Made by a program: the position numbers and the translations under genes. Source: an uncultured Clostridia bacterium (GTDB lineage Bacteria > Bacillota > Clostridia > Lachnospirales > CAG-274). Taken from it: 64,000 bases of DNA. Of this stretch, positions 10,043-19,368 are shown in pieces. The notes below the pieces were generated by a model that was given only the letters and a program-made list of their open reading frames with translations, did no database searches and was not told where the DNA came from. The stretch covers positions 62,001 to 126,000 of the forward strand of contig CANRHR010000002.1 of NCBI GenBank assembly GCA_947630475.1, in the 5' to 3' direction. Numbering within the stretch: position 1 is the stretch's first letter; every line of letters starts with the position of its first letter.

Positions 10043-11050
10043 TTATAGCTTTGCCTTAAGATCTTTTATTTTTCTTTCAATATTAACATCTCCTATAAGG
10101 CTGAAAACTATATTATAACAGTATTCCGCAGCTTCCTTTTCTCCCATATCCCTTGCATTGTTCCCGACGCCGACAGCCGTTTTTATTATCTGAGGATTTG
10201 GCCCAAGCATGATATTTTTTTCTTCAAAGTTTTTTTTAATCCTCTGTGCACTTGGCTTTTTTAGTTTGCCGCCGATTTTTTCTTTAATTTTGTAAAGAGC
10301 CTCTATGCTTTTGGGGCTTTCTTGGTATTGATCGGAGAAAACATAAAGGCAGACAGCAGTTTCATAATCTTCTTTTTCTGTATAATAAAAGCCTAAGTTC
10401 CTATAGCAGCGGGAAAGATTATGCCTGTCGTAAACATATTTAAAACATTCTTGAGTAAGCTCATACATTTTATCAAGATTATTTTCTATTTTGTAAATTT
10501 CAGCCAAATCCAAAATGCACGGCACACTTACAGGGTTCCAATAGAGAGCATTTTCAAGAGCAAGCTTTGCTTTATCATTTTTTCCCTGTTTAAAAAGGGC
10601 ATAGGCATAAAGCTTATAAAAAAGATTAAAATCAAACGGCGTAGGTCTTACAGGAACGCCTTTATTATAAATTTCGGTATAAACGCAAAGCTCAAAAAAT
10701 GTATTCAGGCTAAGATAAACGCAGTCATTTCTATTTTGCTCCTGTTTTCTTATGTTTTTAATTTCTTCGTTTAATATTATTTGAGCATTTACATATTGTT
10801 CATTTTTTATCATTTCATATGCTTCATCGAGAATATCCTTTTTGTTGTCTTGGGGGCATAAAACAAAACTAAAAGCCGCCTTTTCGTTATCAGGAAGACA
10901 ATTGTATATTAAAACTCCTATTTCTCTTGATATTTCATCAAAGTTTGGATGCTCTTTATATTTAAAAAATTCGCTCGTTAAATATTCTATATCCTTTTTG
11001 GGATCTCCCGTAAGGGCTGATTTAATTTTTTTTGTTATTTCGAAAGTCAT
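10043..11050 (-). CDS. Tetratricopeptide-repeat protein
   Basis: A 335-residue protein with no signal peptide or membrane segment. Helical pairs resembling tetratricopeptide repeats are visible around residues 145-240, for example LFYKLYAYALFKQGKNDKAKLALENALYWNP and LSRCYRNLGFYYTEKEDYETAVCLYVF. The N-terminal 80 residues (DPKKDIEYLTSEFFKYKEHP) are not assignable. Such proteins usually act as scaffolds; no enzymatic motif is seen. It lies 39 bp downstream of ftsY and 29 bp upstream of the phosphatase, so it is probably cotranscribed with smc and ftsY. Whether it acts in secretion or chromosome organisation is open. Confidence 0.6.
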   Translation of the reverse strand: MTFEITKKIKSALTGDPKKDIEYLTSEFFKYKEHPNFDEISREIGVLIYNCLPDNEKAAFSFVLCPQDNKKDILDEAYEMIKNEQYVNAQIILNEEIKNIRKQEQNRNDCVYLSLNTFFELCVYTEIYNKGVPVRPTPFDFNLFYKLYAYALFKQGKNDKAKLALENALYWNPVSVPCILDLAEIYKIENNLDKMYELTQECFKYVYDRHNLSRCYRNLGFYYTEKEDYETAVCLYVFSDQYQESPKSIEALYKIKEKIGGKLKKPSAQRIKKNFEEKNIMLGPNPQIIKTAVGVGNNARDMGEKEAAEYCYNIVFSLIGDVNIERKIKDLKAKL

Positions 11051-11089
11051 AATTTTTAAATCCTTTCATAAAAAACCGCTTTAAAGCTG

Positions 11090-12190
11090 TTAATCATCAC
11101 TTTCATCAAAGAGCGCTTTGGCAAAGCCATGAGGATCAAACGGCTGAAGATCATCTATACCCTCTCCAACGCCTATAAATCTTACAGGTATATTAAGCTC
11201 ATTTTTTATTGATATAACAACGCCGCCTTTGGCTGTGCCGTCAAGCTTTGTTAATATTATACCCGTTATATCGGCAACTTCTTTAAAAAGCTTTGCCTGC
11301 TGAAGCGCATTCTGTCCGGTGGCTGCGTCCAATACAAGGAAAACCTCAATATGTGCGTTTTCATACTGATTTGAAATTATTTTTGAAATTTTCTTAAGCT
11401 CCTGCATAAGATTTTTTTTATTGTGCAGTCTGCCTGCGGTATCGCATATAAGAATATCTGTTTTTCTTGCCTTTGCCGCCTGAACGGCATCGAAAACAAC
11501 CGCCGCTGGGTCAGAATTTTCCTGATGTTTTATAACATTAACACCGTTTCTTTGTCCCCATATTTCAAGCTGATCTATAGCGGCGGCTCTAAAGGTATCC
11601 GCCGCTGCTAAAAGAACAGAGCGACCTTCGTTTTTGTAGATGTTTGTAAGCTTGCCTATTGTAGTTGTTTTTCCAACTCCGTTTACGCCTATTACCAATA
11701 TTACCGATGGATTGGGAAGAGTTAATTCTTGGGTTTCCTCTTCAAGCATATCGGATATTATTTTGATTATTGCATTTTTTACTTCTTCCGCATTGTGAAG
11801 TTTTTCTTTTTTAACATATTCTCTTAGATTGTCGATAATGGCTGAGCTTGTCTGAACGCCGAGATCCGCCATAATAAGAGCCTCCTCAAGGCTTTCGTAA
11901 AGCTCTTCATCTATGGAGGAAAATCCCTTTAAAACCTGTTCAACACTGCTCATTATGCCAGCTCTTGTTTTTGCAAGCCCTTTTTTTATTTTAGAGAATA
12001 ACCCCTGTTTATTATCATCTGTTTGAGTTTTAATTTCATCAGGCTTATCGGATTTTAAATCAGGCTCGGCATCAATGGCAGCATCTTCTGTATTGTTTTG
12101 AGCCTCTTTTTCGATGATTTTTTCATACTCGTCAATATTTTCATTATTTTGATTATTTTTATTATTCTTTAACCAGTTGATAATTCCCAT
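11090..12190 (-). CDS. ftsY: Signal recognition particle receptor FtsY
   Basis: The SRP receptor GTPase, which docks ribosome-SRP complexes at the membrane during cotranslational insertion. An acidic, Asn/Glu-rich N-terminal A region (about 1-75) precedes the N domain helices. The GTPase domain has the P-loop GVNGVGKTT (about 168-176), the G3 motif DTAGRLHNKKNLM (about 247) and TKLDGTAKGG (about 312), followed by the C-terminal GEGIDDLQPF. At 366 residues it is a normal Firmicute length. A ribosome site AAAGGAG lies 7 nt before the ATG. It is 25 bp downstream of smc, an arrangement common in Firmicutes. Confidence 0.97.
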   Translation of the reverse strand: MGIINWLKNNKNNQNNENIDEYEKIIEKEAQNNTEDAAIDAEPDLKSDKPDEIKTQTDDNKQGLFSKIKKGLAKTRAGIMSSVEQVLKGFSSIDEELYESLEEALIMADLGVQTSSAIIDNLREYVKKEKLHNAEEVKNAIIKIISDMLEEETQELTLPNPSVILVIGVNGVGKTTTIGKLTNIYKNEGRSVLLAAADTFRAAAIDQLEIWGQRNGVNVIKHQENSDPAAVVFDAVQAAKARKTDILICDTAGRLHNKKNLMQELKKISKIISNQYENAHIEVFLVLDAATGQNALQQAKLFKEVADITGIILTKLDGTAKGGVVISIKNELNIPVRFIGVGEGIDDLQPFDPHGFAKALFDESDD

Positions 12191-12215
12191 TTTATACTCC
12201 TTTTCATATAGTTAA

Positions 12216-15200
12216 TTAGGTAAGCTTAACAGAAATAATTTTGGATACTCCTTGTTCCTGCATAGTTACGCCGTATAATACGTTGGCATCTTCCATAGTT
12301 CCTGTTTTGTGGGTGATGACGATAAACTGATTTTTATCGGAAATTTTTTTAAGATAATTTGAATATCTTATAACATTTGCATCGTCAAGAGCAGCATCTG
12401 TTTCATCAAGTATACAAAACGGCGACGGCTTCATTTTAAAAATTGCAAAAAGCAGAGAAACTGCCGTAAGGGTTCTTTCACCTCCGGAAAGAAGAGATAA
12501 GCTTTGCAGCTTTTTGCCGGGAGGCCTTGCGGCTATTTCTATTCCGGATGTTAGGATATTATTTTCATCACTAAGCTTAAGCGTGGCTGATCCTCCGCCG
12601 AATATTTCCGAAAAAACAGCCGAAAAGTTTTTATTGATGGTATTAAACCTATCCATAAACTGAGCCTGCATATCCTCGGAAAGCTTTTTAATAATAATCT
12701 TTAAATCTTCGTCAGCCTTAATTATATCATCTCTTTGCTTAATATTAAAATCATACCTTTGTTTAATTTCCCTAAATTGTTCAATAGCGTCCGGATTAAT
12801 GCTGCCAAGCTGATTAATGCTGCTTTTAAGCTCGGCTTCAGCCTTTTTAAGGCTGCTGTAATCCATTGAGCTTTTTTCAAATGTGCAGGCTTTGGCGTAG
12901 GTTATTTCATAATCCTCCCACATTGAGTCGCAAAGCCTTTGGCTTTTTGCTTCTATATTTTCAATTTTTCCCTCAAGACGTATTTTTTCACTGTTAAGCT
13001 TTCCTATTGTTTCGGTAAATTCTATTATTTTATTGTTTATTTCTTCAATATCTTTTTTTATAATATTTTTTTTTCGGTTAAGCTCGTCAAATTTTTCATT
13101 AAGCTCCTCTCCCATTTTTTTAAGATTGAGGATTTCATTTTCAAATCTTTCGGTTTCTTTAAGTTTAAATTCACATTGAGCATTTCTTTTTTCTATATCT
13201 TTTTTTAAATAATCCATATCGGCTTTAAATGTGTTGTTTTCGGATAAAATTCTTTTAATATCCGAATCAAAGCCATTTATTTCATACTGTAAAGAAGATA
13301 TTTTAATTTTTAGGGAGTTTATTTTTTTAAGTTCTTCTTCTTTAAAATTTCTCTGGTTTTGTATTTCGTCCTGATAAATGCCAAGCGCTGAGCTTAGGTC
13401 TTCAATTTCGGAGGAAAGCTTATCTGAAACAGCCTTATGCTTATTGGCATCAAGCGCAGCTTTGTTTAATTCTTCAGCAAACTGAAGCTGCTGCTTTTTA
13501 AGAGAGTCTATCTTTTCTTTAAGCTCATCGCAAGCTTTTTTTGCCTGTTGTATATCGGCGCTTTTTTCAGCTTTTTCGATGTTGGCTGCATAAAGCAGTT
13601 TTTTTGTTTCTTCTATTTCATAATTGGTTTTGTTGTAATTATTTTGCAAAATGGATATTGATTTTTCAATTTCAAAAATTTCTTTGTTTTTTTCGTCAAT
13701 GGCGATCTCAAGCTGCTTAAGCTCTCTTGTTCTCGAAAAAATACTTCCGGATTTTTTAAAAATACTTCCTCCTGTCATAGATCCGCCGGGATTAAGAATT
13801 TCTCCCTGCAAAGTTACTATTTTGTAGGAATGATTGTATTTTGAGGCAATTTTAACTGCACAATCTATATCCGATGCCACAATAACCCTGCCCAAAAGAT
13901 TAGACATTATTCCTTTAAATTCATCGTCAAATGATATAATTTCATCTGCTATTCCCAAAACTCCGTATTCATTTAAAATTTTGTTTTTAACTTCACCCAA
14001 TGATTTAGCTTTAACCGACGTTTTGGGCAAAAATGTTGCTCTTCCTTTTTTATTAAGCTTTAAATAGCTTATGCACTTTTTTGCACATTCTTCATCTTCT
14101 GTTATGATATTGTTTAAAGCGGCGCCAAGTGCTGTTTCTACAGCGGTTTCAAATTTTTCTTCAACTCTTATTAATTCTCCTACCGCTCCTCTTACAGCTT
14201 TAAAATCGGGGTTTGTATCCTTTTGTTTAAGTATTGCCTTAACCGAATTTGTATATCCGTCGTAGTCTTTTTCAAGCTCTGAAAGTATTTTATGTTTTGA
14301 TTTGCTTTCGTTAAGCATAAGCATACTGTTTTCGTGTTTATGATTTATGTCGCTTAAATCAGAGCTTATTTTATCGGCTGAGTTTGTAAGGATTTCAATT
14401 TTTTTTTCGATATCGTATTCTTTTTTTAAGATATCGTCCATAAGATTTTGGCAAGCCTTTAAATGTATTGTTTTTTCATTAAGTCGGCTTTCATAAATAT
14501 AAAGTTCTTCTTTTGCCGTAACGCTTTGTTCTTTAAGCCCGGCGAGCCTTGTTTCGGATAAGGCAGCCTGAGATGCAGCCTCGGAAGAGATTTTCATTTT
14601 TTCTACTATATCAAAATTATATTTTTTAATAAGCTCCTCCTTTTGGGAAAGCATTGAATTAATTTTTTCAAAATTTTCATTCAATTTGTCAAGCTCTGTT
14701 TTTTTTGCGTCAAGCTCAAGTTTTGCCGCCTGAAGTTTTGAGTTTATAAGCTTTGAATTTGAGTTGTTTTTTTCAAACTCTTTGGCTTTTTTTTCTATTT
14801 CTGATTTGTTTCTTTTTATATCGTTTTTGATATGTTCAATTTCATTGCCGATAAGTTTTATGTCGTTATTTTTTTGCTCTGTTGTTAAACGAAGCTCAGA
14901 GGTTTGGGCTGAGGTTTGTTCTATAATTTTTTCGGTCTGCTCAAGCTGAATTTTAAGACTGTTTTTTTTATTTTCATTTTCTGTGCAAAGCAGATTTTCA
15001 TCTTTTATCTGAGTATCGACAATAGCTATATTTTTGCTTATTTTATCGGCTTCATTTTCAAATTTTTTATATTCCTCTGTAAATATGCTAATTCTTATGC
15101 TTTTTAAATTTTCTGAAAGCTCAAGATATTTTTTTGTTTTTTCAGCCTGTTTTTGCATAGGAGCTATTCTCTGCTCAAGCTCTGCTATAATATCATTTGT

Positions 15201-15770
15201 TCTTGTAAGGTTTTTTCTTGTTTCTTCAAGCTTATTTTCCGCCTGAAGCTTTCTGTTTTTAAATTTTACAACCCCGGCGGCTTCTTCAAAAAGCAGACGT
15301 CTGTCATCGGATTTTGAGCTTAAAACGGCATCTATCCTGCCTTGCCCTATAATTGAATAACCATCTCTGCCAATTCCGGTATCCATAAAAAGTTCATGGA
15401 TGTCTTTAAGGCGACAACTGCTTCCGTTTATAAAATATCCGCTTTCTCCCGAACGGTATACACGCCTGGTAACAGTCAGTTCATTATAATCTATATTAAG
15501 TTTTTTATCACTGTTGTCTATTATCATGGAAACTTCGGCAAAGCCTAACGCTTTTCTGTTTTCGGTCCCCGAAAATATAACGTCTTCCATTTTTTCGCCC
15601 CTGAGAGTTTTTGCGCTTTGTTCGCCCAAAACCCATCTTAGGGCGTCGGATATATTGCTTTTTCCGCTTCCGTTTGGGCCGACAACGGCAGTTATTCCCT
15701 CCTTAAACTCAAGCTTAACTTTTTCGGGAAAGGACTTAAAGCCCTGTAATTCCAAGCATTTTAAAAACAT
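12216..15770 (-). CDS. smc: Chromosome segregation protein SMC
   Basis: The ATPase of the condensin-like SMC-ScpAB complex, which compacts and resolves chromosomes. Walker A GPNGSGKSN is at about residue 33. Long coiled coils flank a hinge (about 500-660) containing GAVGELIRVEEKFETAVETAL. The C-terminal head carries the signature LSGGERTLTAVSLLFA and Walker B CILDETDAALDD. The frame extends 24 codons further upstream, but MFLKCLELQGFKSF at 15770 is the standard SMC start and has GGAGAG 6 nt before it, giving 1184 residues. A promoter lies at 15875-15903. The usual rnc neighbour is absent; asnS is divergent instead. Confidence 0.97.
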   Translation of the reverse strand: MFLKCLELQGFKSFPEKVKLEFKEGITAVVGPNGSGKSNISDALRWVLGEQSAKTLRGEKMEDVIFSGTENRKALGFAEVSMIIDNSDKKLNIDYNELTVTRRVYRSGESGYFINGSSCRLKDIHELFMDTGIGRDGYSIIGQGRIDAVLSSKSDDRRLLFEEAAGVVKFKNRKLQAENKLEETRKNLTRTNDIIAELEQRIAPMQKQAEKTKKYLELSENLKSIRISIFTEEYKKFENEADKISKNIAIVDTQIKDENLLCTENENKKNSLKIQLEQTEKIIEQTSAQTSELRLTTEQKNNDIKLIGNEIEHIKNDIKRNKSEIEKKAKEFEKNNSNSKLINSKLQAAKLELDAKKTELDKLNENFEKINSMLSQKEELIKKYNFDIVEKMKISSEAASQAALSETRLAGLKEQSVTAKEELYIYESRLNEKTIHLKACQNLMDDILKKEYDIEKKIEILTNSADKISSDLSDINHKHENSMLMLNESKSKHKILSELEKDYDGYTNSVKAILKQKDTNPDFKAVRGAVGELIRVEEKFETAVETALGAALNNIITEDEECAKKCISYLKLNKKGRATFLPKTSVKAKSLGEVKNKILNEYGVLGIADEIISFDDEFKGIMSNLLGRVIVASDIDCAVKIASKYNHSYKIVTLQGEILNPGGSMTGGSIFKKSGSIFSRTRELKQLEIAIDEKNKEIFEIEKSISILQNNYNKTNYEIEETKKLLYAANIEKAEKSADIQQAKKACDELKEKIDSLKKQQLQFAEELNKAALDANKHKAVSDKLSSEIEDLSSALGIYQDEIQNQRNFKEEELKKINSLKIKISSLQYEINGFDSDIKRILSENNTFKADMDYLKKDIEKRNAQCEFKLKETERFENEILNLKKMGEELNEKFDELNRKKNIIKKDIEEINNKIIEFTETIGKLNSEKIRLEGKIENIEAKSQRLCDSMWEDYEITYAKACTFEKSSMDYSSLKKAEAELKSSINQLGSINPDAIEQFREIKQRYDFNIKQRDDIIKADEDLKIIIKKLSEDMQAQFMDRFNTINKNFSAVFSEIFGGGSATLKLSDENNILTSGIEIAARPPGKKLQSLSLLSGGERTLTAVSLLFAIFKMKPSPFCILDETDAALDDANVIRYSNYLKKISDKNQFIVITHKTGTMEDANVLYGVTMQEQGVSKIISVKLT

Positions 15771-15874
15771 ATTAACTCTCCTGAAGCTTATATTTTTATA
15801 TCTTGAAGCTGAGCAGGGCTTGCAGCGCCTGCACAGCGGCAAATTTTTATCTTATTTTGGAAATTCGCAATCTT

Positions 15875-15903
15875 AGTATACCACTGTAAATTAATTATGT
15901 AAA
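15875..15903 (-). promoter_or_regulatory. Sigma-A-type promoter of the smc operon
   Basis: Read on the minus strand: -35 TTTACA, exactly 17 bp, -10 TATACT. It lies about 105 bp upstream of the smc start and faces the operon. Confidence 0.7.
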
Positions 15904-15953
15904 TATAAAGTATAAATGATATCAGCAATCTGTCTGCTCTGTGCGCTCATAAG

Positions 15954-15998
15954 CGACAGTAAGTAACCTCAGCCTAAAAGGTGATAATTTATCTGTCG
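15954..15998. repeat. Family B hairpin repeat, copy 1
   Basis: A stem CGACAG/CTGTCG encloses AGCCTAAAAGGT and the tail TTTATCTGTCGGTTAA. The same tail occurs at 29050-29064. It lies between the smc and asnS promoters. The rest of the stretch 15843-16218 holds only promoters and short hairpins. Confidence 0.5.
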
Positions 15999-16076
15999 GT
16001 TAATTTTTGTCTTTATAAAATTTTATCAAAGACTATTTTCAAAAAATTGATTTCTATGCAAAAAATCGGTTAATCA

Positions 16077-16105
16077 TTGTAATTAAATTGTTTTTTTGGT
16101 ATAAT
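16077..16105 (+). promoter_or_regulatory. Sigma-A-type promoter of asnS
   Basis: -35 TTGTAA, 17 bp, -10 TATAAT. The leader carries two small perfect stems: CAAATAC/GTATTTG at 16130-16147 and CGAAAAA/TTTTTCG at 16150-16165. No T-box sequence is present, unlike the leader of proS. Confidence 0.7.
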
Positions 16106-16218
16106 ATATATTAATATTTAGGATCGCTTCAAATACAGCAGTATTTGGTCGAAAAATGTTTTTCGCGTTAATCGGTTGTATTTGTTATTATTATAAAAAT
16201 TTTAAGGAGATGATTTTT

Positions 16219-17607
16219 TTGTTGGTTCAAGTAAAAGAGCTTTACAGAAACGTTGATAAATATGCAAATAAAGAGGTTTCTGTAAGCGGATGGGTTCGTA
16301 CCCTGAGAAGCTCTAAGGCTTTCGGCTTTATAGAAATTAATGACGGCAGCTTTTTTAAAAGTGTGCAGACAGTTTTTGAAGAAAATCTTGAAAATTTTAA
16401 TGAAATAACAAAATTTGGCGTTGGGACAAGCCTTAATATAACGGGAAAGCTTGTATTAACTCCGGAAAACAAACAGCCGTTTGAAATTAAGGCTGAAAAA
16501 ATAGAGCTTGAGGGCAGTTGTCCGCCCGATTATCCTCTGCAAAAAAAGAGGCATAGCTTTGAATATCTCAGGACAATAGCACATCTAAGACCAAGAACAA
16601 ATACATTTGCGGCTGTTTTTAGAGTACGTTCGTTGGCTGCTTATGCAATCCATAAATTTTTTAACGAAAGAAATTTTGTATATGTTCACACCCCTATAAT
16701 AACGGCAAGCGATTGTGAGGGCGCAGGAGAAATGTTTAAAGTTACGTCGTTTGATTTGGCAAATGTTCCCAAAAACGATAATGGCGAGGTGGACTATGGG
16801 CGTGATTTTTTTGCAAAAAGCGCTAATCTTACAGTAAGCGGTCAGCTTTCAGCAGAAACGTATGCCATGGCATTTAAAAATGTATATACATTTGGGCCTA
16901 CTTTTAGGGCTGAAAATTCAAATACTCCAAGGCATGCGGCGGAATTTTGGATGATTGAGCCTGAAATAGCCTTTGCCGGGCTTGAGGAAGATATGAGCCT
17001 TGCGGAGGATATGCTTAAATTTATAATAAATTACGTTATGGAAAATGCTGCCGAAGAAATGAATTTCTTTAATTCTTTTGTTGATAAAGGGCTTCTGGAA
17101 AGGCTTGAGGGCGTGGCAAATTCCGAATTTGCCCATGTCAGCTATACCGAGGCTGTCGAAATACTCCAAAAAGCCGATGTTAAGTTTGAATATCCGGTTA
17201 AATGGGGCGTTGATCTGCAAACAGAGCATGAGAGATATTTAACAGAGCAGGTATTTAAAAGGCCTGTCTTTGTTACAGATTATCCAAAGGATATAAAAGC
17301 TTTTTATATGAGACTTAATGATGATAAAAAAACTGTTGCCGCTATGGATCTTCTTGTTCCCGGCGTAGGAGAAATTATAGGCGGAAGCCAAAGAGAAGAA
17401 AGGCTTGAGGTTTTAAAAAATAGAATAGCCGAATTGGGAATGAACGAAAGTGATTATAGTTGGTATCTTGATTTGAGAAAATTTGGAGGCACAAGGCACG
17501 CAGGCTTTGGGCTTGGCTTTGAGCGCTGTGTTATGTATATAACGGGAATGTCAAATATAAGAGATGTTATACCATATCCAAGAACCGCAAGAAATGCAGA
17601 TTTTTAA
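16219..17607 (+). CDS. asnS: Asparaginyl-tRNA synthetase
   Basis: Charges tRNA-Asn with asparagine in the cytoplasm. An N-terminal OB-fold anticodon-binding domain ([25 protein letters not shown]) is followed by the class II catalytic core with the [19 protein letters not shown] motif, the [21 protein letters not shown] motif 2 region and the C-terminal [16 protein letters not shown] motif 3. The longest frame starts at 16156, but AAGGAG at 16204-16209 points to TTG at 16219 (or 16222), giving about 462 residues, the family norm. The gene is monocistronic, with its own promoter at 16077-16105 and a hairpin at 17668. Confidence 0.95.
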   Translation: MLVQVKELYRNVDKYANKEVSVSGWVRTLRSSKAFGFIEINDGSFFKSVQTVFEENLENFNEITKFGVGTSLNITGKLVLTPENKQPFEIKAEKIELEGSCPPDYPLQKKRHSFEYLRTIAHLRPRTNTFAAVFRVRSLAAYAIHKFFNERNFVYVHTPIITASDCEGAGEMFKVTSFDLANVPKNDNGEVDYGRDFFAKSANLTVSGQLSAETYAMAFKNVYTFGPTFRAENSNTPRHAAEFWMIEPEIAFAGLEEDMSLAEDMLKFIINYVMENAAEEMNFFNSFVDKGLLERLEGVANSEFAHVSYTEAVEILQKADVKFEYPVKWGVDLQTEHERYLTEQVFKRPVFVTDYPKDIKAFYMRLNDDKKTVAAMDLLVPGVGEIIGGSQREERLEVLKNRIAELGMNESDYSWYLDLRKFGGTRHAGFGLGFERCVMYITGMSNIRDVIPYPRTARNADF

Positions 17608-17667
17608 ATGTTTTTTGATAAGCAAAACAATAAAAGTATTATTTAAACAATACTAACTTAAACAAAT

Positions 17668-17690
17668 AGCTTGCCGTTTTACGGCGAGCT
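17668..17690 (+). terminator. Hairpin after asnS
   Basis: A 9-bp stem (AGCTTGCCG with CGGCGAGCT, one G-U pair) with a 5-nt loop lies 60 bp after the asnS stop. The downstream sequence is AT-rich but lacks a clean T-run. Confidence 0.45.
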
Positions 17691-17699
17691 TAATTTATT

Positions 17700-17777
17700 G
17701 ATAAGAAAGCTCTGCTTTTTAGGCTTTGGCAAAAGCCGCCGAAATGAGTACGCAGCATAAGCAAAGTACAATTTAAT
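17700..17777. repeat. Family B repeat, copy 2
   Basis: Contains a TTTTTAGG apex segment and the tail GAGTACGCAGCATAAGC followed by AAAGTAC. This tail recurs at 51440-51480 and 56884-56921. It lies between asnS and the MATE gene. Confidence 0.45.
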
Positions 17778-17833
17778 TAAGAGAATAAACGTTTTATTTG
17801 ATATTTTTTATATATAGAATTTGAGGTGATAAC

Positions 17834-19222
17834 ATGACTGTAAATGATATCAAAGAATTTTTTTCTCCTAAAATACCTGAAGATTTAAATAAAAAATACA
17901 TATTTTCTCAAGTTATGAAAATAGCATGGCCGGCGCTTGTGGAGCTTACTCTTGTTCAGCTCTGCTCGGTTGTTGATACAATGATGGTTGGAAAGCTTGG
18001 GCCATCCGCTCTTGCGAGCGTAGGCTACTGCACTCAGCCGAAATTTTTGCTGCTTGCCGCATTTATAGCCCTAAGCTCAGGCTCAACGGCTCTTATCGCA
18101 CGCTTCAAAGGCGCCGGAGAAAAGGAAAATGCAAATATTGCCCTTACTCAAAGCATAATATTATCGTTTATTCTTTCGGTGATTCTGTCTGTAATAGGCT
18201 TTATTTTTTCCAGGGATATGATTTTATTTATGGGGGCGGAAAACGAAAAAACAATATCCGATGCCGTGGCATATATGCAGATACAAATGCTTGGTTTTGC
18301 ATTTAATGCCATTACGCTGGCAATAACAGCCGGATTGAGGGGCATAGGCAAAACAAAGGTAAGTATGTATTATAACCTTGCCGCAAATGTATTTAATGTT
18401 ATATTCAATTATCTTTTAATCTACGGAAAGCATGGATTTCCCCAAATGGGAGTTGCAGGCGCATCTCTTGCAACCGTAATAGGTCAATGTCTTGCTTTCG
18501 TAATGGCTGTTTTTGTTATACTTAATAAAAATGCTTATTTGCATATTAATATTAAGGATTTATTAAAAATCAACTTCTCTATGTGGAAAAGAATATTAAA
18601 CATTGGCATACCGGCTATGTTTGAACAAATTTCACTTAGAGTTGGGCTTATCATTTATACTCTTACCGTAACAAGTCTTGGAGAAACTCTTTATGCAGCT
18701 CATCAGATAGGTCTTAGTATTATGAGCATATCCTTTATGAACGGACAAGCCTTTGGAATTGCCGCCGCAAGCCTTTTGGGTCAAAGCATGGGAAAAAAGA
18801 GAATAGACAGAGGAAAGGCATTTACTTTTGAATGTCGAAAACTGGGCATGATTGTTTCATTAATGCTCAGTCTTGTTTTTGTATTTTTTAGAACGCCGAT
18901 ATCCGCTTTGTTTGTATCGGATGAAGTTGTTTTGAGAGAAAGCGGAAAAATTATGATTATAATAGCCCTTAATCAGCCTATACAGGCAAGCCAGCTTATA
19001 TTAAGCGGAGCGCTGAGAGGAGCCGGAGATACAAGAACGGTTGCTCTTGCAACCCTGGTATGTATGCTGTTTATAAGACCTATGCTAAGTATAATTGCCG
19101 TAAAATTTTTAGGCTTAAGCCTTATAGGAGCATGGTCAGCGGTTATTATAGATCAAGTTATAAGAAGTATTATAACATATGTAAGATTTGCCGGAGGAAA
19201 ATGGCAAAAAATTATTGTATAG
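17834..19222 (+). CDS. MATE-family multidrug/organic cation exporter
   Basis: A 462-residue inner-membrane exporter with about 12 hydrophobic segments in two related halves. It begins with an amphipathic 28-residue N terminus. The family segments are IAWPALVELTLVQLCSVVDTMMVGKLG in the first half and ILNIGIPAMFEQISLRVGLIIYT at the start of the second. MATE proteins expel drugs or metabolites in exchange for Na+ or H+; the substrate is unknown. A ribosome site GAGGTG precedes the ATG. It stands alone between asnS and the L,D-transpeptidase gene, and an AT-rich 11-bp hairpin follows at 19271-19301. Confidence 0.9.
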   Translation: MTVNDIKEFFSPKIPEDLNKKYIFSQVMKIAWPALVELTLVQLCSVVDTMMVGKLGPSALASVGYCTQPKFLLLAAFIALSSGSTALIARFKGAGEKENANIALTQSIILSFILSVILSVIGFIFSRDMILFMGAENEKTISDAVAYMQIQMLGFAFNAITLAITAGLRGIGKTKVSMYYNLAANVFNVIFNYLLIYGKHGFPQMGVAGASLATVIGQCLAFVMAVFVILNKNAYLHINIKDLLKINFSMWKRILNIGIPAMFEQISLRVGLIIYTLTVTSLGETLYAAHQIGLSIMSISFMNGQAFGIAAASLLGQSMGKKRIDRGKAFTFECRKLGMIVSLMLSLVFVFFRTPISALFVSDEVVLRESGKIMIIIALNQPIQASQLILSGALRGAGDTRTVALATLVCMLFIRPMLSIIAVKFLGLSLIGAWSAVIIDQVIRSIITYVRFAGGKWQKIIV

Positions 19223-19270
19223 GCGAATATTGTAAAAGCAAATTATATTATGTGTAATTTTAAAACATAA

Positions 19271-19301
19271 AAATTTCAAATTTTTAAATTATTTGAAATT
19301 T
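19271..19301 (+). terminator. AT-rich hairpin after the MATE gene
   Basis: An 11-bp perfect stem (AAATTTCAAAT with ATTTGAAATTT). It overlaps the start of the following promoter region and is of uncertain strength. Confidence 0.4.
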
Positions 19302-19304
19302 ATG

Positions 19305-19333
19305 TTGTTTATACTTCATATAAATGTTATAAT
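19305..19333 (+). promoter_or_regulatory. Promoter of the L,D-transpeptidase gene
   Basis: -35 TTGTTT, 17 bp, -10 TATAAT, ending 35 bp before the ATG. Confidence 0.6.
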
Positions 19334-19368
19334 ATTTTTAGTTTGTATTATAAGAGGGTTGGGATAAA

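Noticed and set aside
15771..15842. N-terminal extension of SMC
   Set aside because: SMC proteins begin at the MFLK-type start; the 24 upstream residues are Cys/Arg-rich and unlike the family, and GGAGAG serves the inner ATG.
16156..16218. Upstream extension of asnS from 16156
   Set aside because: The extra residues ([12 protein letters not shown]...) overlap the promoter-proximal hairpins and lack a ribosome site; AAGGAG at 16204 points to TTG 16219 or 16222.
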